Shown: piece after piece, positions 28,128-36,759 of the stretch
Layout: each line of letters opens with the position of its first letter
Position numbering within the stretch: the first letter of the stretch is position 1
DNA from: Arsukibacterium sp. UBA5043
GTDB lineage: Bacteria; Pseudomonadota; Gammaproteobacteria; Enterobacterales; Alteromonadaceae
Length of the DNA: 64,000 nt
NCBI GenBank assembly: GCA_002415085.1
Contig: DIBV01000016.1
Span: 24,517-88,516, forward strand
Direction: 5' to 3'
Program-made: the position numbers and the translations under genes
Notes under the pieces: generated by a model
What the model was told of the DNA's origin: nothing
What the model saw: the letters and a program-made list of their open reading frames with translations, nothing else
Databases searched by the model: none

Positions 28128-28691
28128 ATGAAATACAAAGTATCTTTATTAGCCACTACCCTTTGTCTTGCAATGAATAGTGCTTACGCGCAAGATCTTA
28201 AACAAGAATTGCAACGTGAAATTCAAACCCAAGTTGCGGAAAAGCCAAGCATGACAATAAAGAATGGTCAGTCTGCTAAATATGGTATGTATCAATTACA
28301 ACCAGAATTAGTTGCGGTGCCTCAGGCTCTGGCCTATGGCGATAGCCGCCACTTCGTCGGTAGTATGTCATTGGTTAACCGTGGCCAGGAAACTGACGTT
28401 GAACAGATGCTCGAGTTTCGCCGTAACGCCGTAGTTCGCAACAATATGACCGGGGAAATGGGTGTCATTACTGGCAATATCAGCGTGCTTGGTAAATCTG
28501 GTAGTGATATCCGGGATCTGTTGCAGCAATTTAATCTAAAGGTTGTTCGCGCGGCCAGCAGTACCGGGGTGTATATCCTACAACCTGTCAACGACGTTGA
28601 ACTGGTAACCTTGTTGGCGCAAATTAATGCCTCAGGGCTGGTACGCACTGCCCGGTTAGATATTCTGGAAAGAAAAAATACTAACCAATAA
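28128..28691 (+). CDS. Exported small protein, putative external chaperone of the S8 protease
   Basis: A 187-residue protein with a clear signal peptide (cleavage after AYA, residue 21). AAGGGA stands seven bases before the ATG. The C-terminal part (about 112-187) has the length and pattern of a subtilase I9-type propeptide: a Gly-containing strand, an amphipathic helix (SDIRDLLQQFNL), the strand pair VVRAASSTGVYILQPV, a second helix (VELVTLLAQI), and a final strand RTARLDILE. Position and make-up recall ORF2, the separate chaperone encoded just after the ASP protease in Aeromonas sobria. No named family is certain. A strong terminator follows, so the two genes form one unit. Confidence 0.78.
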   Translation: MKYKVSLLATTLCLAMNSAYAQDLKQELQREIQTQVAEKPSMTIKNGQSAKYGMYQLQPELVAVPQALAYGDSRHFVGSMSLVNRGQETDVEQMLEFRRNAVVRNNMTGEMGVITGNISVLGKSGSDIRDLLQQFNLKVVRAASSTGVYILQPVNDVELVTLLAQINASGLVRTARLDILERKNTNQ

Positions 28692-28713
28692 AAATGGGTC
28701 TCTCTAAAATAAC

Positions 28714-28738
28714 AAGCCCTGTATTTCAGGGCTTTTTT
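28714..28738 (+). terminator. Rho-independent terminator after the protease pair
   Basis: AAGCCCTG (28714-28721) pairs with CAGGGCTT (28727-28734) over a 5-base loop and runs into TTTTTT. It closes the protease transcript before the convergent envZ. Confidence 0.9.
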
Positions 28739-28797
28739 AATTTCAACAATCAAAAAATTGAACAATCATAACAATTGAAACGGCTCCCTGCGCCCAT

Positions 28798-30105
28798 TTA
28801 TATTTTTGCTGGAAGATACACCCTCACGACCAACCCCCCATGGGCATGATTAAACAAGTTGACACTGCCCTGATGCATATCGACAATTTTCTTGATAATC
28901 GCCAGCCCTAAACCGGAGCCGCCACTGCCACGCGCTTCATCTCCCTGGGTAAAGGGCGCAAACATAGCCTCCATTTTGTGTTCCGGAATGCCCGGTCCAT
29001 GGTCCCGTACTTCCAGATACAGCTGTTTGCGGCTTTTCTCATAGCCGGTGCTTATCTCAATGTCGCCATCGCTGTAACGCAAGGCGTTTTCCAACAGGTT
29101 ATTCAACACTCTTTTTATGGCGATTTTACGTAACATCACAGCCGGTAATTTTGGATCGAGCTCGGTAATAAAATGACGTTGCTGCACCTGCTCAGCCAAT
29201 ACCAGCTCATCTATTAATTCATTTAAATTGACGCTTTGTAAACTTTCCTGCTTATGGTGGCGCAGAAAATCGATAAACTGATCGATAATGGCGTTCATGT
29301 CGTCAATGTCATTTATGATGCCGTCCCTGATCCAGCTATCCTGCTCCGTCATCATTTCTGATGCCAGCCGGATCCGGGTAAGAGGTGTACGCAAATCATG
29401 CGATACTCCAGCCATTAACAATGCTCTGTCCTGCTCGAGACGCTTAATGCCTTCAGCCATATAATTAAAGGCCCGGATCACTGAAATAATTTCGGTAGAC
29501 CCTTTTTCAGCATTTAATGGTGGCGGAATATCACCACGCCCCACTTGCAGTGCGGCTTGTTGCAATGATTTAAGCGGTCGGTTTAAATGACGGGCAAATA
29601 CCCAGGCACCACCCACACTTAACACCCCAATTAACAACAAATAGAAAGTCAGCGGCGAAAAATTAGTTTCGTCCAGGCCGGATAACGGCACTTTTACCCA
29701 ATATTGAGGCGCTTGCGGCGGACGTACCCAGAAGGCAAACGCACTACCCTGCTCGATACGTACTTCGGCCTCGCCATCGAGCTCAGCTGACATTTGCTCT
29801 GAAAAATAACCATAGTATCGTGCATTTGCCAGACCGTTCCGCATTGCCTCGGTTTCGGTGTATACCTCAATTCCGGTAGCTTCACTAAAACGGCGGGTCA
29901 GCTCTGCAGATAACACCGGGGAATTCTGGCCAGCATCAAGAAACACTACCTTAATTTGCTTGGCAATCAGATGGTTTATTTGCTGTGTGGTAGGCTTTAT
30001 AAAATATAGGGCAACCGATACATAGGATACCAGCTGATTAATCAGCAACAAAAAACCGATTAAAAATACGGTTTGTCCAAACGCGCTGCGGGGTAACAAC
30101 CGCAT
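28798..30105 (-). CDS. envZ: Osmosensor histidine kinase EnvZ
   Basis: A 435-residue inner-membrane kinase. Membrane helix 1 is at about 11-35, with a periplasmic region of about 115 residues, helix 2 near 150-172, a HAMP domain (about 173-225), the H-box [12 protein letters not shown] with phospho-acceptor His236, and the ATPase domain with N-box ([11 protein letters not shown]), G1 (DHGPGIP) and G2 (GSGLGLAI). It phosphorylates OmpR in response to osmolarity and sets porin expression. Its start overlaps the ompR stop by one base, so the pair is one operon. Confidence 0.96.
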   Translation of the reverse strand: MRLLPRSAFGQTVFLIGFLLLINQLVSYVSVALYFIKPTTQQINHLIAKQIKVVFLDAGQNSPVLSAELTRRFSEATGIEVYTETEAMRNGLANARYYGYFSEQMSAELDGEAEVRIEQGSAFAFWVRPPQAPQYWVKVPLSGLDETNFSPLTFYLLLIGVLSVGGAWVFARHLNRPLKSLQQAALQVGRGDIPPPLNAEKGSTEIISVIRAFNYMAEGIKRLEQDRALLMAGVSHDLRTPLTRIRLASEMMTEQDSWIRDGIINDIDDMNAIIDQFIDFLRHHKQESLQSVNLNELIDELVLAEQVQQRHFITELDPKLPAVMLRKIAIKRVLNNLLENALRYSDGDIEISTGYEKSRKQLYLEVRDHGPGIPEHKMEAMFAPFTQGDEARGSGGSGLGLAIIKKIVDMHQGSVNLFNHAHGGLVVRVYLPAKI

Positions 30106-30830
30106 CAGGCAATGCTGCCATCTGGCACAAATACATAGCCCAGCCCCCAGACGGTTTGAATATAGCGTGGGTTAGTGGCGTCGTCTTCCAACATCCTTCT
30201 TAAACGCGATACCTGAACATCAATACTGCGCTCCATTGCAGAATAGTCACGGCCCCGGGCCTGATTCATCAGTTTATCCCGTGATAACGGCTCACGAGGA
30301 TGGCTTACCAGCACTTTGAGTACCGCATATTCGCCACTGGTCAGGGGCAGCGGCTGGTCACCTTTGCGCATCTCACGGGTTGCTAAGTTAAAAGTAAAAG
30401 GACCAAAACTTATCACCGTTTCTTCCTGCGATGGTGCGCCGGGTAAATCTTTACTTTTCCGGCGCAGCACGGCACGGATCCGCGCCAGCAACTCACGCGG
30501 ATTAAAGGGTTTCGGTAAGTAATCATCCGCGCCCATTTCCAGGCCGATAATCCGGTCAACTTCATCACCCTTTGCGGTTAACATAATAATTGGCACATCA
30601 TTATTCTGCTGGCGTAATTTGCGACAAATGGACAGACCATCTTCACCAGGTAACATTAAATCCAGCACCACCAGATGGAAATGCTCGCGTTCCATCAGCC
30701 GTTGCATTTGTTCATAGTTACCGACACTTCGCACCTGATAACCTTGCTCAACCAGATAACGCTCAAGTAGCGCGCGTAATCGCAAATCATCATCTACTAC
30801 AATAATTTTCAGGGTTTCCTGGCTGGTCAT
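30105..30830 (-). CDS. ompR: Osmolarity response regulator OmpR
   Basis: A 241-residue two-domain response regulator. The receiver domain (about 6-120) has the acidic pair in VVDDD, phospho-acceptor Asp57 (VVLDLMLPG) and Lys in [10 protein letters not shown]. The C-terminal winged-helix domain (about 140-238) ends with [17 protein letters not shown], the OmpR-type hairpin. First gene of ompR-envZ. The 200-base upstream gap to greB should hold its promoter; I see no convincing -35/-10 pair there. Confidence 0.97.
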   Translation of the reverse strand: MTSQETLKIIVVDDDLRLRALLERYLVEQGYQVRSVGNYEQMQRLMEREHFHLVVLDLMLPGEDGLSICRKLRQQNNDVPIIMLTAKGDEVDRIIGLEMGADDYLPKPFNPRELLARIRAVLRRKSKDLPGAPSQEETVISFGPFTFNLATREMRKGDQPLPLTSGEYAVLKVLVSHPREPLSRDKLMNQARGRDYSAMERSIDVQVSRLRRMLEDDATNPRYIQTVWGLGYVFVPDGSIA

Positions 30831-31032
30831 CTCACAAGCTTCCGTGGTTTTTTTTCACTATAAACCAAAAAACCGCCAATGGGACTACCCAAGCGGTTAA
30901 ACTGTGTTACAAAATTTGTCTGTCTTGCTGACTTTCGGGCTCCGGTAACAAACTTAACGGCGACTACATCCAGAAAATGTTGCCGCAAGGCTTTACCACA
31001 AACCGGCAGCACAGGTTAACTATAAGCTGCAG

Positions 31033-31524
31033 TTAGTCAATCGGCGCAAAAGGTTGATAGCTGACCGCAATAATCGTATACCAATGATCACCGGTAGGTG
31101 TAGTCACCTTAATTTCATCCTCAACCACTTTGCCTAGCAGCGCTCTGGCCAGGGGTGAATCAATGCTTAGCTTATTGAGCCGTAAATCAAACTCGTCCGG
31201 ACCAACTAACCGGTAGCACCTCAGTTCGCCAGCCTCATCTTCCAGTTGCACCCAGGCACCAAAAAACACTTTTCCCTGCAGCTTGGCTGACGGGTACACT
31301 ACCTGCAGCAGCTCGAGGCGTTTCGTTAAAAAACGTACCCTGCGGTCAATTTCACGTAAGCGTTTTTTACCGTATATATACTCTGCATTTTCAGAGCGAT
31401 CACCCAGCGCTGCCGCCTCTGATACTTGTTGGGTTACCCGCGGCCGCTCTTCTTTCCACAGGTAACGCAGCTCCCGCTCCAGAATATCGTAACCTTCCCG
31501 TGTAATCAGATTGGATTTTTTCAT
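31033..31524 (-). CDS. greB: Transcription elongation factor GreB
   Basis: A 163-residue factor that enters the RNA polymerase secondary channel and stimulates cleavage of backtracked RNA. The N-terminal coiled coil includes the tip LGDRSENAEYIYGKKRLREID, whose acidic residues are catalytic; the C-terminal FKBP-like domain ends GKVVEDEIKVTTPTG. I start at the ATG at 31524 (MKKSNLITREGY, as in other GreB). A TTG five codons earlier (31539) has a better ribosome site (AGGG four bases before), so that start is possible. Divergent from tex, as in enteric bacteria. Confidence 0.94.
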   Translation of the reverse strand: MKKSNLITREGYDILERELRYLWKEERPRVTQQVSEAAALGDRSENAEYIYGKKRLREIDRRVRFLTKRLELLQVVYPSAKLQGKVFFGAWVQLEDEAGELRCYRLVGPDEFDLRLNKLSIDSPLARALLGKVVEDEIKVTTPTGDHWYTIIAVSYQPFAPID

Positions 31525-31613
31525 GCTGAAAGTAGACAATTCACCCTGCTTTTCATATTTCGTATCATACTTCGCCTGCCACCGGGGCCGCGAAGTCGAA
31601 GGATTCTATAGTT

Positions 31614-33935
31614 ATGTCAATGATTGTAAAACAAATAGCCAGTGAAATTGCCGCCCGGCCAGAGCAGGTTGCCGCCGCCATAGCATTACTAGATGAAGGC
31701 GCGACTGTGCCTTTTATTGCCCGTTACCGCAAAGAAGTTACCGGCGCGCTGGACGATACCCAATTACGTTTACTCGATCAACGACTGAATTATCTGCGTG
31801 AGTTGGAAGAGCGTCGGCAGGTTATTTTAAAAACCATTGCAGAGCAAGGTAAGCTAAGCAACGAATTAGAACATGACATTCTGGCCGCAGATAACAAAAC
31901 CCGACTGGAAGACTTGTATCTGCCGTATAAAGCCAAACGGCGCACTAAAGGCCAGATGGCGATTGAAGCTGGCCTGGCCCCGCTGGCCGATGCCATTCTT
32001 GCTCACCCTGAACAGGATCCTGAGCAGCAAGCCAATGCATATATTAATACTGAGGCGGGTTTCGCTGATAGCAAAGCGGTGCTGGATGGCGTTAAGTTTA
32101 TTTTAATGGAACGCTTCGCTGAAGATGCCACCTTGCTGGCACGCCTGCGCACCAGACTTAGCCGCGATGCCGTACTAAAAAGTACTGTAGTGGCCGGTAA
32201 AGAGCAGGAAGGTAGTAAATTCCGCGACTACTTTGCCCATACTGAAGCCTGGAAAAACATACCTTCACATCGCGCCCTGGCCATGTTTCGTGGTCGTAAT
32301 GAAGGTGTGTTGCAGCTACAGCTTGTGCCCGACAGCGATGAAGCAAGCGCCCACGCCCTGTGTGAGCAATTGGTGGCCGATCATTTTAATATTCGTCAAC
32401 AGCAACGGCCTGCCGATACCTTTTTACGCACCGTAGTGCAGTGGACCTGGAAAGTTAAACTGCATTTGCATCTGGAAAACGACCTGTTGAGCGAGCTTCG
32501 TGAGCGCGCTGAACTGGAAGCAATTAAAGTATTTGCCCGCAATATGGCGGATTTACTGATGGCGGCGCCAGCAGGAATGCGCCGGACTCTGGCCCTGGAC
32601 CCGGGCTTACGTACCGGGGTAAAATGTACCGTTATTGATGAAACCGGCAAGCTGCTAACCCACACTACTATTTTCCCACATGCGCCACAAAATCTATGGG
32701 ATAAATCTGTGCGTACCCTCAGTCAGCTATGCCAGCAACATAAAGTAGAACTGATTGCTATTGGTAATGGCACAGCCTCTCGTGAAACCGACAAGCTGGC
32801 CGGCGATGTGATCAAAGCCGTCGATAATGACACGCTGAGCAAAGTCATGGTATCTGAAGCAGGTGCTTCGATTTATTCCGCATCGGAACTTGCCGCGCTG
32901 GAATTTCCAAATCTCGATGTGTCGTTGCGTGGAGCCGTGTCGATTGGTCGGCGCCTGCAGGATCCGTTAGCCGAACTGGTAAAAATAGAGCCCAAAGCGA
33001 TTGGCGTAGGTCAATATCAGCATGATGTAAACCAAAGCCTGCTTACCCGCTCACTCGATGCTGTGGTTGAAGATTGTGTAACCGCGGTCGGCGTTGACCT
33101 CAACACCGCCTCAGCCGCTTTACTGGCCCGGGTAGCCGGGTTAAATAAAACTCTGGCGCAGAACATTGTGCAATATCGCGATGAAAATGGCCGATTTAAT
33201 GAGCGCAAACAACTACTTAAGGTGCCAAGACTCGGCCCCAAAGCTTACGAGCAAGCTGCCGGCTTTTTGAGAATTAACCATGGCAACAACCCTTTGGATG
33301 CCTCGGCGGTCCACCCCGAGGCCTACCCGTTGGTAGAGAAAATTCTTAAAACGGCCAATCAACCGGTTAGTGCCATTATGGGTAATAGCCAGTTTTTGAG
33401 TAGTATTGACCCGGCGGTTTTTGTAGATGAGCATTTTGGCTTACCCACTATCAACGATATTTTAAAAGAACTGGACAAACCAGGACGGGATCCCCGGCCT
33501 GAGTTTAAAACCGCCAACTTTAAAGACGGTGTGGAGACCTTGCAGGACCTGAAACCCGGCATGTTACTTGAAGGCGTGATCACCAATGTTACTAATTTCG
33601 GCGCTTTTGTCGATGTGGGCGTTCATCAGGACGGTCTGGTACATATCTCATCGCTGACCGATAAGTTCGTCAGCGACCCGCATCAGATCGTTAAGGCAGG
33701 CGATATTGTCAAAGTGAAGGTGTTGGAGGTCGATATTAACCGCAAACGAATTGCGCTGACCATGCGTCTTGATGAACAAGCTCAGCCAAAAATGTCAGAA
33801 GCGCAGGGCAATAAAACAGCTAGCACAAAACATGTTAAAGCCAGCCGGCCTGCCGCTAAAACAGCTAAACCAGAGCCAGCAAATGCAGCAATGGGCAATG
33901 CGTTTGCCGATGCCTTGGCAAAATTTAAAAAATAG
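31614..33935 (+). CDS. tex: RNA-binding transcription accessory protein Tex
   Basis: A 773-residue nucleic-acid-binding protein. It has an N-terminal helical domain ([14 protein letters not shown] [17 protein letters not shown] at about 33-49), a YqgF-like RNase H fold ([17 protein letters not shown] at about 325-341), helix-hairpin-helix repeats (about 500-560) and a C-terminal S1 domain (about 648-718; [22 protein letters not shown]). The last 50 residues are a low-complexity Lys/Ala tail. Tex affects transcription and stress survival. The greB/tex divergent arrangement is conserved. Confidence 0.97.
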   Translation: MSMIVKQIASEIAARPEQVAAAIALLDEGATVPFIARYRKEVTGALDDTQLRLLDQRLNYLRELEERRQVILKTIAEQGKLSNELEHDILAADNKTRLEDLYLPYKAKRRTKGQMAIEAGLAPLADAILAHPEQDPEQQANAYINTEAGFADSKAVLDGVKFILMERFAEDATLLARLRTRLSRDAVLKSTVVAGKEQEGSKFRDYFAHTEAWKNIPSHRALAMFRGRNEGVLQLQLVPDSDEASAHALCEQLVADHFNIRQQQRPADTFLRTVVQWTWKVKLHLHLENDLLSELRERAELEAIKVFARNMADLLMAAPAGMRRTLALDPGLRTGVKCTVIDETGKLLTHTTIFPHAPQNLWDKSVRTLSQLCQQHKVELIAIGNGTASRETDKLAGDVIKAVDNDTLSKVMVSEAGASIYSASELAALEFPNLDVSLRGAVSIGRRLQDPLAELVKIEPKAIGVGQYQHDVNQSLLTRSLDAVVEDCVTAVGVDLNTASAALLARVAGLNKTLAQNIVQYRDENGRFNERKQLLKVPRLGPKAYEQAAGFLRINHGNNPLDASAVHPEAYPLVEKILKTANQPVSAIMGNSQFLSSIDPAVFVDEHFGLPTINDILKELDKPGRDPRPEFKTANFKDGVETLQDLKPGMLLEGVITNVTNFGAFVDVGVHQDGLVHISSLTDKFVSDPHQIVKAGDIVKVKVLEVDINRKRIALTMRLDEQAQPKMSEAQGNKTASTKHVKASRPAAKTAKPEPANAAMGNAFADALAKFKK

Positions 33936-33949
33936 GGTGTTGGTTACAC

Positions 33950-34837
33950 TCAGGCTTGCTGACGTAACGGCCGTTGAGCGGGTTCAGTAGCCAGTTGATA
34001 AAACTGGCTAATAACCTGAGATCGGCGTTGCATTTGCGCCAGGGTATCTAACTCCGGAAACACCAGCCCCGTCAACGGGCGGGTATCACCATTAGCCTCG
34101 CTACCATAGCGGATCTGAGACGTATCAATTGCCGCGCTCGGTTGGCCTGCTGCAGTAGTTTCAGCGTCACTGGAATTGCTTGATTGTGCCAAACTGGTTT
34201 TTTCAGCCACCAGCTCTGTTTGTGCCTGTAGTAAACGCAGACCCGCCTCAGCGGCAATACGCCGATCTGCAGAGGAGGGTTCTGCCGGCGCCAGCGCGGC
34301 GGCTTTAACCTGCTGCATTTTCTGAATCGTGGCCTGCGGATCACCCGGCACCGGTGCAATATCAATTTGCACCTCTCCAGCCACCGCATATTTACGCCCG
34401 TCCGGACCCAATTCATAACTGTAACTGGGGGCACCGGCGTACCGACCTCCAATACTGGCGTGGGCCTGCTCGTGGTTACGAACTTCCTGATCGCGGGTCT
34501 TTAATTCAGTTATCTCCTGCTGCTCAGCTTGCTGTTGCTGCTTTTGCTGCTGACTGGTTTCGCCTTGTTGCTGCGGGTTATTATCGTCAGTCTGGTCCGG
34601 CCGGCCTTCTATTGCCTGGGGTGTTTCAGTGGTTTTACCATTGGCATCATAATTACTTACTGTGCCAGCGTTGTTACGGACTTTATCATCAGAAACAACG
34701 GCCCGCTCTGCCTTACCTTTATCCATTTCCCGAACGGGTTCAACCAGTTCGCGGCGTTGCATATCACGACGAGCCAACTCAGTAGGTGGGTTTGCCGTGT
34801 TAATACTAACGTTAGGATAATAAGAGGTAATCTGCAC
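33950..34837 (-). CDS. SprA-family putative metalloprotease (CJM1_0395 type)
   Basis: A 295-residue protein with a Gln-rich, disordered first third (about 85-108) and a conserved core beginning ELKTRDQEVRNHEQAHA. HEQAH at residues 122-126 fits an HExxH zinc site. GGRYAGAPSYSYELGPDGR follows, and AVAGEVQIDIAPVPGDP is the family signature. Members are called putative metalloproteases; the activity is unproven. There is no signal peptide. It is 5 bases downstream of a small axial-like protein on the same strand and converges on tex with a 14-base gap. Confidence 0.87.
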   Translation of the reverse strand: MQITSYYPNVSINTANPPTELARRDMQRRELVEPVREMDKGKAERAVVSDDKVRNNAGTVSNYDANGKTTETPQAIEGRPDQTDDNNPQQQGETSQQQKQQQQAEQQEITELKTRDQEVRNHEQAHASIGGRYAGAPSYSYELGPDGRKYAVAGEVQIDIAPVPGDPQATIQKMQQVKAAALAPAEPSSADRRIAAEAGLRLLQAQTELVAEKTSLAQSSNSSDAETTAAGQPSAAIDTSQIRYGSEANGDTRPLTGLVFPELDTLAQMQRRSQVISQFYQLATEPAQRPLRQQA

Positions 34838-34842
34838 AGATC

Positions 34843-35151
34843 CTACACCCGGACGTCAATAATGGTGCCTAAGGCCTGATCTGCAGCCTGAATTGAACGC
34901 ACATTTGCTTCAGCGTTACGTGATTCGTTGGTCAATTGCACCAAACTTTGTTCCACTGACGGTGCCTGTGACTGGGCAGCACGGTTACGTTCCGGTGCTT
35001 CAGCCTGACGCACGTCAGTTTCAGCAGCAGCTGCCTGCTCGCGGTTGGCAGTTGTCTGCCGGTTAATATTAACCGTTGCTTCTGTTACGCCGGCTGAAGC
35101 ACGCTGGAATCCCTGCAAACCGGCATTAAATGCTGATTGAATCTCCATCAT
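34843..35151 (-). CDS. Small protein resembling flagellar axial-protein ends
   Basis: About 101-102 residues. GAGGAG stands before two adjacent ATG codons (35151 and 35148); the second has the better spacing. The N-terminal helix (IQSAFNAGLQGFQRASAGV) resembles the D0 helix of flagellar rod, hook and junction proteins. The C-terminus (LVQLTNESRNAEANVRSIQ then AADQALGTI) resembles the closing D0 helix of FlgE/FlgC/FlgK, with the ANVRSIQ-type segment and a final Leu/Ile helix. Only about 40 polar, Ala/Gln/Glu-rich residues lie between, so all outer domains are missing. No flagellar gene is nearby. Pairing with the SprA-type gene suggests a joint role. Confidence 0.72.
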   Translation of the reverse strand: MMEIQSAFNAGLQGFQRASAGVTEATVNINRQTTANREQAAAAETDVRQAEAPERNRAAQSQAPSVEQSLVQLTNESRNAEANVRSIQAADQALGTIIDVRV

Positions 35152-35237
35152 CACACTCCTCACCAAATTAATGCTTAATTATTAACCAAAATGAACTAAA
35201 AAGAAAGATGATTAATTAGCGAACCTCGTTATTATAG

Positions 35238-36002
35238 TCAGCCTGCTGCAGTCAGCCAGCCATTCAGCCAGTTTAGAAATTCAACGCGGTGGGAAATAAA
35301 GGGTGCATGTGAAGCTTTAGTTAAGACGTTAAATTGGCCGCCCGGCTGCAGTCTTTGTAATTCGGCGATAGCACCAAGCGGCACCAGGGAGTCCAACGCT
35401 CCGAAGCACCCGACAACCGGCTGGCTCAACGCCGCAAAGCTCTGCCGTAAGTCCTGGTTGGTCAGAAATGCCAAGCCCGCGCTCAGTGCCACCGAACTGG
35501 CTTGCGGATAAGCGGCTATTGCCTGCTTAAGGGCTGCAGCATCACTTTTAGCAGTAGCTGAACCCATGGCCTGAATCGCTAAAAAACGACTGACGGTCAG
35601 GGATAAATCACGCTGTAGTGACAGTGCAAACTGTTGCATGACCACTTCTTTCATTCCCGGCCAGCCTGCTTGACGTAAAAAACATGGTGTAGCCGCAATC
35701 AGACCCAGCTCTTTTACTTTTAACGGGTAGCGTTCGGCCAGAGCAATCGCCAGCAAGCCACCCAGTGACCAGCCGCATACCAAACTGTTTGCTGGTATTT
35801 GGGTTGCTAGTACTGCCAACACGGCATCAAAATCGTAAGGCGAGGGTAACTGCTGTGCCAAACCAAATCCCGGTATATCGAGACATAGCACGCTAACCTT
35901 AGGGCTAATATCGTTTAATAAAGTGTGCCATACCCCCTGATTAACACCCCAACCGTGCAACAGCACCAGAACGGGTTTGTCACTATTGCTAATCTCTGCC
36001 AT
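35238..36002 (-). CDS. bioH: Pimeloyl-ACP methyl ester esterase BioH
   Basis: A 254-residue alpha/beta hydrolase that removes the methyl group from pimeloyl-ACP methyl ester, ending the disguised fatty-acid route to the biotin precursor. LLHGWGVNQGVW (oxyanion region), the nucleophile elbow CGWSLGG (Ser79), the acid in GALDSLVPL and His in KASHAPFISH are all visible. Divergent from comF, then nfuA downstream of that: the bioH-gntX-nfuA neighbourhood of enteric bacteria. Confidence 0.95.
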   Translation of the reverse strand: MAEISNSDKPVLVLLHGWGVNQGVWHTLLNDISPKVSVLCLDIPGFGLAQQLPSPYDFDAVLAVLATQIPANSLVCGWSLGGLLAIALAERYPLKVKELGLIAATPCFLRQAGWPGMKEVVMQQFALSLQRDLSLTVSRFLAIQAMGSATAKSDAAALKQAIAAYPQASSVALSAGLAFLTNQDLRQSFAALSQPVVGCFGALDSLVPLGAIAELQRLQPGGQFNVLTKASHAPFISHRVEFLNWLNGWLTAAG

Positions 36003-36033
36003 GCTGTTTTCAGGTATCCTTTATGTTAATTTT

Positions 36034-36759
36034 ATGATTAATATCATTGGCCAGCTATGTCGCTGGTGCTGGCATCATATTCTGCCAGGTCAATGCATGT
36101 GGTGTAGCTTACCGGTAGCAAGCCCTGCCAGCCAACTATGCAGCTATTGTCAGCAGGCGCTGCCAACGTTATCTCACCAGCAATGTCACTTCAATTTGCT
36201 CTGGCTGCCGGCAGTAGCACGTGGCCTGAAAGATGCTAAATTTGATCGCCTGCTTTGTCTGGCCCACTATCAACAGCCGTTTCAGCACTGGATTCCACGC
36301 TGGAAATATCACACAGATTTAGCGGCGGGCCAGCTATTACAACAGCAAATGTGCCTGTTGCTCGCCCGAGCTAAAGCCGGCAACATGCTGATGCCACAGG
36401 CACTTACTTATGTACCATTGCATTGGCGTAAACAGCACCAGCGGGGGTTTAATCAAGCGCAGCTCCTGGCTGAGGCATTAGCTGAGCATTTGCAGTTGCC
36501 GGTGCTAACGCTGTTCAGCAAAAGCGCCGGCACAAGCCAGCGGGGCCTGAACCGACGGCAGCGTCTGCGCAACCTGCGGCGCACCTTCACTTTAAAAGCA
36601 ATTCCACAAGCGTTGCCACAGCATATTGCGCTGATTGACGATGTAATAACTACCGGTGCCACCGCGAATGCACTAACCCGGCTATTGCGCCGGGCCGGGG
36701 TGCATACGATCAGCGTCTGGACTCTGGCGGTTACGCCAGCACCGGGTTATTCAGACTGA
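36034..36759 (+). CDS. comF: ComF/GntX-family phosphoribosyltransferase-like protein
   Basis: A 241-residue protein. I take the ATG at 36034, since earlier in-frame starts run into the bioH start codon. An N-terminal four-Cys zinc site (CMWC and CSYC, about residues 20-40) precedes a phosphoribosyltransferase fold whose PRPP loop is ALIDDVITTGAT (about 205-216). Orthologues are ComF (competence) or GntX; in Gram-negatives the role is linked to DNA uptake or use as nutrient. The 3' end overlaps the convergent M14 peptidase gene by 13 bases. Confidence 0.9.
   Translation: MINIIGQLCRWCWHHILPGQCMWCSLPVASPASQLCSYCQQALPTLSHQQCHFNLLWLPAVARGLKDAKFDRLLCLAHYQQPFQHWIPRWKYHTDLAAGQLLQQQMCLLLARAKAGNMLMPQALTYVPLHWRKQHQRGFNQAQLLAEALAEHLQLPVLTLFSKSAGTSQRGLNRRQRLRNLRRTFTLKAIPQALPQHIALIDDVITTGATANALTRLLRRAGVHTISVWTLAVTPAPGYSD

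Noticed and set aside
30827..31012. A short minus-strand open frame upstream of ompR
   Set aside because: It has no ribosome site and no recognisable sequence, and it occupies the expected promoter region of ompR.
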